This document shows positions 9,310-17,551 of a DNA stretch of 64,000 bases, piece by piece. Source of the stretch: Burkholderia catarinensis (GTDB lineage Bacteria > Pseudomonadota > Gammaproteobacteria > Burkholderiales > Burkholderiaceae); contig NZ_MDEQ02000002.1 in NCBI RefSeq assembly GCF_001883705.2, forward strand, positions 409,498 through 473,497, read 5' to 3'. Position 1 is the stretch's first letter; each line of letters opens with the position of its first letter. A program made the translations under genes and the position numbers. The notes under the pieces were generated by a model. The model was not told the DNA's origin, searched no databases, and saw only the letters and a list, made by a program, of their open reading frames with translations.

Positions 9310-10278
9310 CTAGCTCGCGTCGGCCGGCGCGCGGGTGTCGCTCGGCGTCTCGCCGAAGCGCGCGCGATAGCTGCGGCTGAAGTGCGCGCTGTTGTTGAAG
9401 CCCCAGCGGAACGCGATTTCGCTGACGGTCAGGTGCTTCAGCGAACGGTCGCGCAGGTCGGCGCGGCAGCGTTCGAGCCGCCGCGCGAGGATGTAGCGCG
9501 TGAGCGGCATTCCTTCGATCTCGAACACGCGCGCGAGCTGACGCGGCGACAGGTTGATCGCGCGGCTCACCGACTGGCTGTCGAGGTCGTCGTCGGCGAG
9601 ATGGCTGTCGATGAAGGCTTTCGCGCGCGACAGCGTGTGGACGGTCGACTTCGTCGGCGATGCGTCGCCGTCGCGCAGCCGCAGCATCGACTGCACGAGG
9701 TCGAGGATCGCGGCGGCGCGCCGCTCGCGCGCGTCGGGCGCAGGCTCCTGCGGCGCGGCGAGCAGCGCATACACCTGCCGCACGGCCCACGACGCGACGC
9801 CGTCGCCGCGGTCGATCTTGACGAGGCTGCGGTAGCGCCACGGGCCGACGCGCGCCTCGAACACGTCGCGCCGCACGTCGAGCACGGTCATCGCCATGTC
9901 GGCGGGAAAGCCGTGGCCGTACGGCATCGACGTGTCGTAGAGGACGAGATCGCCGGGCCCGTGCTGCATGCAGTCGACGTCCTGGAACGTATAGCCTTGC
10001 CCTGCGTGCATCAGGCAGATGAACACGGCGTCGCGCTGGTCCGCATGGATGTTGTGCGACGTGCGCACGACCGCGTGCCGGTTCGCGACGATGTCGCATG
10101 CGCTGAACAGCCCGAGATCGCGCTTGCGCAGCGTCGCGTCGATGCCTTCCGACGATTTTCCGCTGCATTCGATCCGCACGAGCGTGCGGGCGACATGGTC
10201 GACCCAGAAGTCGACGCGCTCGGCGCCGCGTACGGCGCGCGTCGAGATCGTGACGATCCCCGTGCTGGTGTCCGGCAT
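9310..10278 (-). CDS. AraC family transcriptional regulator
   Basis: A 322-residue AraC/XylS regulator with a FeaR-like N-terminal ligand domain (residues about 20-190). Two C-terminal helix-turn-helix units follow: residues 236-260, QSVSRAINLSPRQLARVFE, and about 285-310, IAFRWGFNNSAHFSRSYRARFG. GGGAG precedes the ATG by six bases. It lies 150 bases upstream of the GMC oxidoreductase gene in the same direction, so it may regulate that gene. It is the third regulator of the same subtype within 10 kb, which suggests local duplication or a shared catabolic theme. Confidence 0.85.
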   Translation of the reverse strand: MPDTSTGIVTISTRAVRGAERVDFWVDHVARTLVRIECSGKSSEGIDATLRKRDLGLFSACDIVANRHAVVRTSHNIHADQRDAVFICLMHAGQGYTFQDVDCMQHGPGDLVLYDTSMPYGHGFPADMAMTVLDVRRDVFEARVGPWRYRSLVKIDRGDGVASWAVRQVYALLAAPQEPAPDARERRAAAILDLVQSMLRLRDGDASPTKSTVHTLSRAKAFIDSHLADDDLDSQSVSRAINLSPRQLARVFEIEGMPLTRYILARRLERCRADLRDRSLKHLTVSEIAFRWGFNNSAHFSRSYRARFGETPSDTRAPADAS

Positions 10279-10565
10279 GACGCTCTCCCAATGACCGCCC
10301 GAGCGGCGCAGTCTCGGGCATGTCGAATGCCGCGGTCAATCCGTGAAAGACCCGGGGCGAAGGCGTGACGCGCTTGCAGCGAGGCGTTGCGGCTGCGCGC
10401 GTGATCGATGTCCGGCTGAGTCAACACAAGCGGCCGTGCCGGTCAAAACGCGATGGCAGTTTTCGTCTATATGGCTTGTGGCGATACCGGAGCGCACATG
10501 ACACAGGCCGGTCGCGGAACTGCGCGGACTGCGCGATCTGATCGACCGGCCTGCTGCCGACGACT
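10279..10565. other. Intergenic region between AraC and aldo/keto reductase genes
   Basis: No coding gene is supported here. It contains the promoter region of the AraC gene that starts at 10278 and the 3' end of the aldo/keto reductase transcript. I see no strong terminator stem with a T run. Confidence 0.4.
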
Positions 10566-11513
10566 TCAGGCCGCGCTGGCCTCGTCGATCTGCCGAATAT
10601 CGTCCTGATCGAGCGTGACGCGAATCGCTTCCCCAAGCAATTCGAGCTGCGCGAGCGACGTCGCGCTCGCGATCGGCGCGGTGATCGTCGGGCGCGCGAT
10701 CTGCCATGCGAGCGCGATCGCGGCCGGCTGCGTGCCGTGCTTCGCCGACACGGCGTCGAGCGCCGCGAGGATGCGCAGGCCGCGTTCGTCGAGATAGCCG
10801 GCGACGCGATCGCCGCGCACGCTCTTCTTCAGGTCGGCCTCGCTGCGGTACTTGCCTGACAGGAAGCCGCTCGCGAGCGCGTAGTAGTTGACGACGCCGA
10901 GCTTCAGGTCGCGCACGACCGGCTCGAGATCCCGTTCGTATTCGGCGCGGTCGATCAGGTTGTATTCGGGCTGGATGACCTGGTACGCGGGCAGCCCGTC
11001 GCGTCGGCTGATGTCGGCGGCTTCGCGCAGGCGCGCGCCGCTGTAGTTCGATGCGCCGATGATGCGTACCTTGCCCGCGTCGATCAGCGTTTGATACGCG
11101 CCGAGCGTTTCTTCGAGCGGGGCCGTATCGGCGAGGTCGCGGTGCGAGAAATACAGGTCGATGTAGTCGGTCTGCAGGCGGCGCAGCGAATCGTCGGCGG
11201 CTTTCAGGATGTTCGCCTTCGTCAGCCCCGCGCGCGCCGAAAGCATGCCGACCTTGGTCGCGATCACGACCTGTTCGCGCTTGCCGGAACGCTTGAGCCA
11301 CTTGCCGATGATCGTTTCCGATTCGCCGCCGCTGTTGCCGGGGGCCCAGGCCGAATAGACGTCGGCCGTGTCGATGAAGTTGATGCCGGTGTCGGCGAGC
11401 GCGTCGAGCAGCGCAAACGATGCGTTCTCGTCGACGGTCCAGCCGAAGACGTTGCCGCCGAAGGCGAGCGGCGAAACCTGGATGTTGGACGTGCCGAGAG
11501 TGCGGTGTGCCAT
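10566..11513 (-). CDS. Aldo/keto reductase
   Basis: A 315-residue NADPH-dependent carbonyl reductase with a TIM-barrel fold. The catalytic tetrad is visible: Asp and Tyr in FIDTADVYSAW (near residue 55), Lys in VIATKVG (near 88) and His in DLYFSHRD (near 127). The cofactor-binding C-terminal part ends with APIASATSLAQL. The start at 11513 has GGAG six bases upstream; the open frame extends 34 codons further without homology. It stands alone on the minus strand. The family is broad (YajO/Gpr-like), so the physiological substrate is unknown. Confidence 0.88.
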   Translation of the reverse strand: MAHRTLGTSNIQVSPLAFGGNVFGWTVDENASFALLDALADTGINFIDTADVYSAWAPGNSGGESETIIGKWLKRSGKREQVVIATKVGMLSARAGLTKANILKAADDSLRRLQTDYIDLYFSHRDLADTAPLEETLGAYQTLIDAGKVRIIGASNYSGARLREAADISRRDGLPAYQVIQPEYNLIDRAEYERDLEPVVRDLKLGVVNYYALASGFLSGKYRSEADLKKSVRGDRVAGYLDERGLRILAALDAVSAKHGTQPAAIALAWQIARPTITAPIASATSLAQLELLGEAIRVTLDQDDIRQIDEASAA

Positions 11514-11879
11514 GTTCTGCTCCGATAACTGCGGGTAACGGGATTGAACTGCGGGATGGGCAAAAACGATCGCGGCGAGACGGCGGGGTGCGGTTCCGCC
11601 GTGGTCGCGGGACACCGGACATTCTCGCCGATCGCTCCGATTCGTGCAGGCGGCGCGCCGCCGCGATAATGGACGGTTTGCGGCGGATGGTGGATATCGC
11701 GTCCGTTACACGAGCGTTTCGTGCGGCTGCGTTCGATCGGGAGCGAATTTTTGCGGCGGTTTGCGCGACGGGAAGCGGGCAGGAGGGGAAGGAGGGGCAG
11801 GAGGGTGGGTTGCCCCGCGTTGCGCCGGAGCGGAGGGGAAGACGGGCGGCAAGCAGCCGCCCGTTCGTTGCCGATTCGG
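11514..11879. other. Intergenic region between aldo/keto reductase and argO
   Basis: No gene is supported. The right part holds the argO terminator hairpin. The stretch 11765-11840 is purine-rich (repeated GGAGG-like runs) and looks like low-complexity spacer. The promoter of the aldo/keto reductase gene should lie in the first 100 bases. Confidence 0.4.
11842..11864 (-). terminator. Hairpin downstream of argO
   Basis: A perfect nine-base stem, ACGGGCGGC with GCCGCCCGT, and a five-base loop, 16 bases after the argO stop on the minus strand. There is no clear T run on the minus-strand 3' side, so it may act as a Rho-assisted or weak terminator. Confidence 0.55.
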
Positions 11880-12500
11880 TCAGCGCAACTGCACGGCCGC
11901 GAGAAACAGCACCATGCTGCCGATCGCACCGTCCAGCACGCGCCACGCAACGGCCTTGCGGAACCACGGCGCCAGCAGTCGCGCACCGTAGCCGAGCCCG
12001 AGGAACCACACGACGCTGACCGTCATCGCGCCGATCGCGAACGCGAGCCGCGCGCCTTCCGGCTCGCGCGCGCCGGCCGTGCCGATCAGCAGGAACGTGT
12101 CGAGATAGACGTGCGGGTTGAGCCACGTGAACGCGAGCGTCATCAGCACGACCGCCATCGCGTTCTGCGGCGGCGGCGCGACCGCGTCGCCGCGCACGTC
12201 GAGCGTTTCATGGCCCGGCTTGAACGCGCGGCGCAACGCGTTGATGCCGAACCACGCGAGATACGCGAGGCCGACATACAGCACCGCGTGAACGAAGGTC
12301 GGATAGCGTTCGACGAGCACCGATGCGCCGCCGACGCCCGCGCCGATCAGGATCATGTCGGACAGCGCGCACAGCAGCACGATCTTGCCGACATGCGAGC
12401 GCATGATGCCTTGCCGGAGCACGAACGCGTTCTGCGCGCCGATGGTGACGATGAGCGATGCGCACAGCGCGACGCCGTGGGAAAAAGCGAGCCAGTTCAT
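11880..12500 (-). CDS. argO: LysE/ArgO family amino acid exporter
   Basis: A 206-residue inner-membrane exporter with about six hydrophobic segments. The N-terminal motif IGAQNAFVLRQG (residues about 20-31) is the signature of the LysE/ArgO group, and the second conserved element TLAFTWLNPHVYLDT is near residue 120. It exports basic amino acids, arginine or lysine, in characterised relatives. It is divergent from a LysR gene of the ArgP type 110 bases away, the standard arrangement in which ArgP activates the exporter in response to these amino acids. Confidence 0.9.
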   Translation of the reverse strand: MNWLAFSHGVALCASLIVTIGAQNAFVLRQGIMRSHVGKIVLLCALSDMILIGAGVGGASVLVERYPTFVHAVLYVGLAYLAWFGINALRRAFKPGHETLDVRGDAVAPPPQNAMAVVLMTLAFTWLNPHVYLDTFLLIGTAGAREPEGARLAFAIGAMTVSVVWFLGLGYGARLLAPWFRKAVAWRVLDGAIGSMVLFLAAVQLR

Positions 12501-12610
12501 GATGGGTGACAGCAGTGGAAGCAGTAGACGGATGAATCGGGTAGCGCTAGTCTGCGGTCAGCATGAAAATAAGAGAAGCTAAATCACCTAATGTAGATTA
12601 AGGAAATCTA

Positions 12611-13504
12611 ATGCTCGACTACGCGTTGCTCGATGCCCTCGCGGCCGTGATCCGGCACGGCTCGTTCGAGCGTGCGGCCAAGGAGCTGAATGTCACGCCG
12701 TCGGCGGTGTCGCAGCGTGTGAAGCTGCTGGAGGAGCGGGTCGGCAGCGTGCTCGTCAAGCGCGGGCAGCCGTGCGTCGCGACGACGTCGGGCGCGCTGC
12801 TGTGCCGGCATACCGAGCGCGTGCAGTTGCTCGAGGCCGAGCTGGGCGGCCGGATGCCGGCGCTGCCGGGTCAGATCGCGAGCGCGTGGCCGACGTTGCG
12901 CGTGGCCGTCAACGACGACAGCGTCGCGACATGGTTCATCGACGCGGTCGGGCCGTTCTGCACGGAGCGCGAGACGCTGCTCGACCTCGTGATCGACGAC
13001 CAGGACTACACGGCGTCGCGCATTCGCGACGGGAGCGTGCAGGGCGCCGTGACCGCGCAGGCCGAGCCGATCCAGGGATGCCGGTCGGAGCGGCTCGGGC
13101 GCATCCGCTATCGCGCGGTGTGCTCGCCGGCGTTTTATGAACGCTACTTCGGTGCGGGCATCACGCGCGATGCGCTGCGCCGCGCGCCATGCGTGATGTT
13201 CAATCCGAAGGACGGGCTGCAGGCGCGTTTCATCCGGCGCGTGACGCGCGCGGATCTCGATCCGCCGCAGCACTGGATACCGCACGTCGCGGGCTATCTG
13301 CGCGCATGCGAAACGGGGCTGGGATGGGGAATGTGTCCGGACCGGATGGTCGACCGCCAGTTGGCGGCGGGCGAACTGGTCGACATGTCGCGCGGGCGCA
13401 CCATCGACATCGATCTTTACTGGCAGAGCTGGCGCTTGTCGATCGGCTGGCTCGACGATTTCAGCGCGGCGCTGAAGGCGCGCGCCGCGCTGTTTCTCGA
13501 TTGA
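12611..13504 (+). CDS. argP: LysR family regulator ArgP (IciA type)
   Basis: A 297-residue LysR activator. The N-terminal winged helix-turn-helix spans residues 2-60, with AAKELNVTPSAVSQRVKLLEE as its core (residues about 19-39). The effector domain follows to residue 290. It is divergent from argO across 110 bases. That gap ends in an AT-rich stretch near 12575-12605 (AGATTAAGGAAATCT), quite unlike the GC-rich surroundings, a plausible operator and promoter region. The family senses lysine and arginine and turns on the exporter. Confidence 0.88.
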   Translation: MLDYALLDALAAVIRHGSFERAAKELNVTPSAVSQRVKLLEERVGSVLVKRGQPCVATTSGALLCRHTERVQLLEAELGGRMPALPGQIASAWPTLRVAVNDDSVATWFIDAVGPFCTERETLLDLVIDDQDYTASRIRDGSVQGAVTAQAEPIQGCRSERLGRIRYRAVCSPAFYERYFGAGITRDALRRAPCVMFNPKDGLQARFIRRVTRADLDPPQHWIPHVAGYLRACETGLGWGMCPDRMVDRQLAAGELVDMSRGRTIDIDLYWQSWRLSIGWLDDFSAALKARAALFLD

Positions 13505-13522
13505 TCGATGACGTAATGCAGG

Positions 13523-13545
13523 CGGCGCGCGACAGGCGCGCGCCG
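13523..13545. terminator. Shared hairpin between convergent argP and the FNR-like gene
   Basis: A perfect nine-base stem, CGGCGCGCG with CGCGCGCCG, and a five-base loop, placed midway between two convergent stop codons (13504 and 13553). It has no T run on either side. By position it most likely terminates both genes. Confidence 0.6.
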
Positions 13546-13552
13546 TCAGGCA

Positions 13553-14299
13553 TCAGACCTGATGCAGGCCGTCGAAGTCGACGATCTGCACGTGGCGGCC
13601 CTGCATTTCGATCAGGCCGCGCTTCTGGAATTTGGACAGCGTGCGGCTGACCGTTTCGAGCGTCATGCCGAGGTAGCTGCCGATGTCTTCGCGCGTCATT
13701 CGCAGGTTGAATTCCGACGGCGAGTAACCGCGCTTCAGGTAGCGCGACGATACGTCGAGCAGGAAAGCGGCGACGCGCTCTTCGGCATTCAGCGAACCGA
13801 GCAGCATCGTTTGCGACGTTTCGCGCACGATCTGTTCGCTCATCAGCTTGTGCATGCGCAACTGCATCGAGCCGGCTTCCGAGCACAGCGTCTTGAGTGC
13901 GCTGTACGGAATCACGCAGACTGAGCTGTCTTCCAGCGCGACCGCGGTGCGCGGATGCGCGTCGTCGCAGATCCCGTCGAGGCCGAGCGCTTCGCCCGCG
14001 AGATGCAGGCCCGTGACCTGTTCGCGGCCGTCATGGCGCGTCGCGACGGTTTTCAGCGAGCCCGAGCGCACCGCGTACAGGTTGTCGAATGCGTCGCCTT
14101 CGCGGAACAGCGCTTCGCCGCGCTTGACGGGGCGAGCCGCGCAGATGACCGACTCGAGGCGACTGAGCGCTTCGGGCGCCAGGCCCTGCGGCATGCACAG
14201 GTGCCGCATCGCGCACGACGAGCAGTGCGCGGCCTGACGAGGAGCCCAACTGCCGGCATGAGGCGTGGCGGCGGGACGTGTGGCGACGGGCGTCAGCAT
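13553..14299 (-). CDS. FNR/Anr-type oxygen-sensing Crp family regulator
   Basis: A 248-residue Crp/FNR regulator. Cys26, Cys29 and Cys35 (motif HCSSCAMRHLC) plus a cysteine in GICDDAHP near residue 110 match the four ligands of the oxygen-labile [4Fe-4S] cluster of FNR. The cyclic-nucleotide-like beta-barrel spans about residues 45-150. The DNA-binding helix MTLETVSRTLSKFQ carries the Glu-x2-Ser-Arg pattern that reads TTGAT half-sites in FNR. It controls anaerobic and microaerobic genes in relatives. It lies just downstream of a universal stress protein gene on the same strand, a frequent Anr target in beta-proteobacteria, although I saw no clear TTGAT-N4-ATCAA box here. Confidence 0.9.
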   Translation of the reverse strand: MLTPVATRPAATPHAGSWAPRQAAHCSSCAMRHLCMPQGLAPEALSRLESVICAARPVKRGEALFREGDAFDNLYAVRSGSLKTVATRHDGREQVTGLHLAGEALGLDGICDDAHPRTAVALEDSSVCVIPYSALKTLCSEAGSMQLRMHKLMSEQIVRETSQTMLLGSLNAEERVAAFLLDVSSRYLKRGYSPSEFNLRMTREDIGSYLGMTLETVSRTLSKFQKRGLIEMQGRHVQIVDFDGLHQV

Positions 14300-14402
14300 G
14301 ATCGTTTACTCCGGCGTTGGATCGACGGAATCATTGTCCCACCGCAAGTTGCCGCTGTCGGGTGACAAAACGTCGCGACCGGCCGCGCATGCCGGACGCC
14401 GT

Positions 14403-14870
14403 TCAGGCGGCCTGCTCGTCCGCGTTGGCGGCCGCCGGAATCAGCAGCACGGGCAGCGTCGCATGCCGCACGCATTGTTCGGCGATGCTGCCGAGCACGA
14501 GACGGCGGAACCCGCGGCGGCCGTGCGTCCCGAGCACGAGCAGATCGGCGCCGAACGACTTCGCGCCGTCGAGGATCAGCGACGATACGTCGTTGAGCGA
14601 CGTCGCTTCGTTCAGCCGCGTCTCGCCTTTCACGCCCGCTGCCTGCATCAGCTTCGCGAAATCCTTCGCGAGCGCGTCGCCCTGCGCGACGAGCTGATCG
14701 CGCAGCACGGACGGATCGTAGCCGGGCACGTTGAAGTAGATCGCGGCGTTCTCGACGACGTAGAACGGTTGCAGCTCGGCGCCGTGCGCTTTCGCGAGCG
14801 CCAGTGCGGCATCGAACGCATGGCGGGACGTGTCGCTGCCGTCGACGGCAACCAGAATACGTTTGTACAT
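14403..14870 (-). CDS. Universal stress protein, UspA family
   Basis: A 155-residue cytoplasmic stress protein. It starts MYKRILVAVDGSDTSRHA and carries the ATP-binding pattern G-x2-G-x9-G-S in GTHGRRGFRRLVLGS near residue 115, so it is of the ATP-binding class. GGAG lies five bases before the ATG at 14870; an upstream open extension of 43 codons has no family character. The downstream neighbour is an FNR-like regulator, and such Usp genes are commonly induced by low oxygen in relatives. The specific role is unknown. Confidence 0.9.
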   Translation of the reverse strand: MYKRILVAVDGSDTSRHAFDAALALAKAHGAELQPFYVVENAAIYFNVPGYDPSVLRDQLVAQGDALAKDFAKLMQAAGVKGETRLNEATSLNDVSSLILDGAKSFGADLLVLGTHGRRGFRRLVLGSIAEQCVRHATLPVLLIPAAANADEQAA

Positions 14871-15532
14871 AGTGTCTCCGAGTGGCGGGTTGAAACGAAG
14901 TCGGCCGGATGGCCGGTCAGGCTGGGCAACGCTGCGAGGCAGAGTAAACCAACGGCGGGGAGTTTGCAGTGCGGTACCCGTCGTGCCGCGCGGCCGCACC
15001 GCTGCCGACCCTGCGCGCGATGCATGCTGTACCGCGCGACACGTGTCGCATGGCTGCGTCGCATCCGCCGTTCACGTGGCCGCCGGGCGGCTCGCGACAG
15101 CCGGCTGCGCGGTGACGACAAGTGAAGATCGCAGCGTCGCCGGCAACGGATGCGTACGCATCGGGGGAGGACACCGCGAGCGCGCAGGCGGTGCGACACT
15201 CGCGTCGCGCACCGACACATCGCGGCAACCGCCATGACGAACCGCACGTATCGGTATTGAAGCGCAACCGTGCCGCCATGACGTGACTTCGATCAACGCA
15301 TGTGCGTCGGGCTGGTTCGCAGCGCGCATGAAGCAGGCGATGCCGATGCGCGGAATCGTCCGCTTGCGCGCCGCATGGCTACCCACGCACTGTCGTTGCG
15401 CAACGCGCAACAGTCGCGCACGCTGCTCCGCAGCCCGCAGCCCGCAGCCCGCAGCCCGCAGCCCGCAGCCCTCGGCCCTCGGCCGTCGACCGGTGCCGGT
15501 CCGCACACGATCGATTCCAAACGCCGCGCCGG
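14871..15532. other. 660-base non-coding stretch with a heptanucleotide repeat
   Basis: No gene is supported. The left part must contain the promoter of the Usp gene. The right part holds six tandem copies of GCAGCCC followed by two of TCGGCC[CG]. Open frames here owe their length to high GC and have no family character. Confidence 0.5.
15430..15485. repeat. Tandem heptanucleotide repeat (GCAGCCC)6 then (TCGGCCS)2
   Basis: Six perfect, uninterrupted copies of GCAGCCC run from 15430 to 15471, followed by two copies of a related TCGGCC-plus-one unit. The repeat lies about 50 bases downstream of the 3' end of a minus-strand hypothetical gene, outside any supported coding region. A seven-base unit is a typical slippage-prone simple repeat, so copy number is likely to vary between strains. 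Confidence 0.9.
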
Positions 15533-15940
15533 CTACCTCGGCACGGTCGTCAGCTCGATGACGCGTTCCGGCCGCCGTCCGTGGCCGGGCCAGTACGCGC
15601 TGCCGTACATCCGGTGGACGGGGCCGAACTGCGCATCGCCCGCGAGCGATGGCGCGGCGAAGCCTTTCTCGATCACCACGTAGCCCGCGCGCAGCGCGAA
15701 CGCCGGATGGTTGCCGCCGGGGCGGCTGTCGAAACCGGCGAAGCCGTCGCCGGCTTCCGGCACCGCATTGACGAGCGACGCGTTGCTGTGCGTGATCTGG
15801 TCGAGCGAAATCGTCCCGCCCGCCACGCGCGACGCCTCGCGGTTCTTGCCGTCGGTGTCGACCGTGCTGTCGTGCGTGTCGTCGTTGCGGAGCTCGATGC
15901 TGCGCGGATGCGAACGACCTGTTTGAGCGGATGATTCCAT
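15533..15940 (-). CDS. Small hypothetical protein
   Basis: A 135-residue protein that I do not recognise. AGGAG lies seven bases before the ATG at 15940; the frame is open further upstream but without coding character. The sequence has no signal peptide and no transmembrane segment. It has a polar N-terminal third (residues 1-40), a stretch with TISLDQITHSNASLVN near residue 45, and a glycine-rich middle part. Base composition matches its neighbours, which points to a native gene. It is divergent from a 77-residue small protein gene. I assign no function. Confidence 0.65.
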   Translation of the reverse strand: MESSAQTGRSHPRSIELRNDDTHDSTVDTDGKNREASRVAGGTISLDQITHSNASLVNAVPEAGDGFAGFDSRPGGNHPAFALRAGYVVIEKGFAAPSLAGDAQFGPVHRMYGSAYWPGHGRRPERVIELTTVPR

Positions 15941-16218
15941 CGCGGCTCTCCTGGCGGCGAAACGCTCCGGATCGAAGCAAATCCCGTTCCGGTTACGACG
16001 GGAAAAGGCGCGCGGGCGATCGCCGCGGTCGCGCGACGCGCACTGATTTGTCATGATTTATTTCAGCTAGAAGACCCGTTTTCTACAGAGTATGATTCTT
16101 TTCCTGCGAAGCGGCGACAGAGGATGCAGTCGCGCCGCCTCTGCCCGCGCCGGGGCGCCGCAGCACCCTTAAAGACGGGTAGCGAACAACAAAGCAAGGG
16201 ACTAGAGGTGGCGGATTC

Positions 16219-16452
16219 ATGCAAGCGACTACTGCCTTCACGCATCGCGGTTATCTGTTGAACTGCGCGCCCGCGCGCGCCAGCGACGGTTCGTTCAAGC
16301 CCTACGTCGTGATCTCCCGATCGAGCGACGGGGAACTCGTTGCGAACCGTTTTTTCCCGATCGAGCTCCAGTTCAACGACGAAGGCGACGCGATCGCGCA
16401 CGCGCGCGACTGGGCCGTGCGCTGGATCGACGCGAGCAGCGTCACGATGTGA
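16219..16452 (+). CDS. Small conserved hypothetical protein
   Basis: A 77-residue cytoplasmic protein with balanced composition and a plausible alpha/beta fold: strands YLLNCAP, PYVVISRS and NRFFPIELQF, then a helix with DAIAHARDWAVRWID. Similar short proteins occur widely in Burkholderia, from memory, with no known role. The start ATG is preceded by GAGGTGGCGGATTC, where GAGG can act as binding site. It stands 137 bases upstream of the serine acetyltransferase gene in the same direction. Confidence 0.7.
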   Translation: MQATTAFTHRGYLLNCAPARASDGSFKPYVVISRSSDGELVANRFFPIELQFNDEGDAIAHARDWAVRWIDASSVTM

Positions 16453-16589
16453 CGCCGCCGCGCGTCGGCAGCGTCGGCCGTCCGGCCGATCCCCGGCGCG
16501 CCGCTCCCGGACAAAAAACGCGGTAATCTTGTGGAACCCGTCACTTTATTAGCGGCCGTGCGACCTCGCGCGGCCGCCTGCATTGGCAT

Positions 16590-17510
16590 ATGTCGACATC
16601 ACCCGTCCGTCAGTGGGGCCTCGAAGAAATCGTCGCCGGCTTGCGCGAGTCGCGCGAGGAACTCCATCGCACCCGCCATCCGCGCGGCATCCGTGAACTG
16701 CCGTCGCGCGACGCAATCTGCAAGATTGTGACCGGCCTGCGCGCGTCGATGTTTCCGACGCATTACGGCGCGCCGGATCTGACCGACGAAAGCGTCGACT
16801 ACTACGTCGGCCACACGCTCGAAAGCACGCTGCGCGTCCTGTACGAGCAGGTCCGCCGTGCGTTGCCGTTCCTGCCCGAGCATGCGGACACGCCGTTCGC
16901 GGCGCTCGACGAGCGCGCGTTCGAGATCGCGCGCGAATTCGGCCGGCAGTTGCCGGCGGTGCGCGCGCTGCTCGTCAGCGACATCCAGGCCGCGTATGCG
17001 GGCGATCCGGCCGCGCAGCACATCACCGAGATCCTGCTGTGCTATCCCGGCGTGCTGGCGATGATGCACCATCGGCTCGCACACGCGCTGCACCAACTTG
17101 GCGTGCCGCTGCTCGCGCGGTTCATCAATGAAATCGCCCACTCGGCCACCGGCATCGACATCCACCCCGGCGCGCAGATCGGCCCGAGCTTCTTCATCGA
17201 CCATGGCACGGGCGTCGTGATCGGCGAGACGGCGATCATCGGCGAGCGCGTGCGCTTGTACCAGGCCGTCACGCTCGGCGCGAAGAGCTTTCCGGCCGAT
17301 GGCGACGGCGCGCTGGTCAAGGGCAACGCACGGCACCCGATCGTCGAGGACGACGTGGTGATCTACGCGGGTGCGACGATTCTCGGCCGCGTGACGATCG
17401 GGCGCGGCTCGGTGATCGGCGGCAACGTGTGGCTCACGCACAGCGTGCCGCCCGGCACGAGCGTCGCGCAGGGCAAGGTGCGCGAAGGCGGGAGCGCCGA
17501 GAAGCCGTAA
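16590..17510 (+). CDS. cysE: Serine O-acetyltransferase (EpsC/CysE type)
   Basis: A 306-residue enzyme that transfers acetyl from acetyl-CoA to serine, the first step of cysteine synthesis. The N-terminal helical half (residues 1-185) is followed by a left-handed beta-helix of hexapeptide repeats: IDIHPGAQIGPSFFIDHG near residue 190, then GVVIGETAIIGERVRLYQ. The longer N-terminal part fits the EpsC-type subfamily rather than the E. coli CysE form. It ends in a hairpin shared with the convergent folM gene. A possible role in cysteine supply for stress or polysaccharide functions cannot be judged from sequence. Confidence 0.9.
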   Translation: MSTSPVRQWGLEEIVAGLRESREELHRTRHPRGIRELPSRDAICKIVTGLRASMFPTHYGAPDLTDESVDYYVGHTLESTLRVLYEQVRRALPFLPEHADTPFAALDERAFEIAREFGRQLPAVRALLVSDIQAAYAGDPAAQHITEILLCYPGVLAMMHHRLAHALHQLGVPLLARFINEIAHSATGIDIHPGAQIGPSFFIDHGTGVVIGETAIIGERVRLYQAVTLGAKSFPADGDGALVKGNARHPIVEDDVVIYAGATILGRVTIGRGSVIGGNVWLTHSVPPGTSVAQGKVREGGSAEKP

Positions 17511-17548
17511 CGCGGCGCGCGCTCGATCTGCGTGAGCGTGCGCCGCGT
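17510..17548. terminator. Shared bidirectional hairpin between cysE and folM
   Basis: A 15-base stem, ACGCGGCGCGCGCTC with GAGCGTGCGCCGCGT (one mismatch), and a nine-base loop lie exactly between the cysE stop (17510) and the folM stop (17552). No T run is present, but the strength and convergent position support a role in ending both transcripts. Confidence 0.65.
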
Positions 17549-17551
17549 GCG

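Noticed and set aside
14871..15240. FNR box upstream of the universal stress protein gene
   Set aside because: Searched for TTGAT-N4-ATCAA because such genes are typical Anr targets, but found no acceptable match.
15430..15485. CRISPR-like repeat
   Set aside because: The unit is seven bases without spacers; it is a simple tandem repeat.
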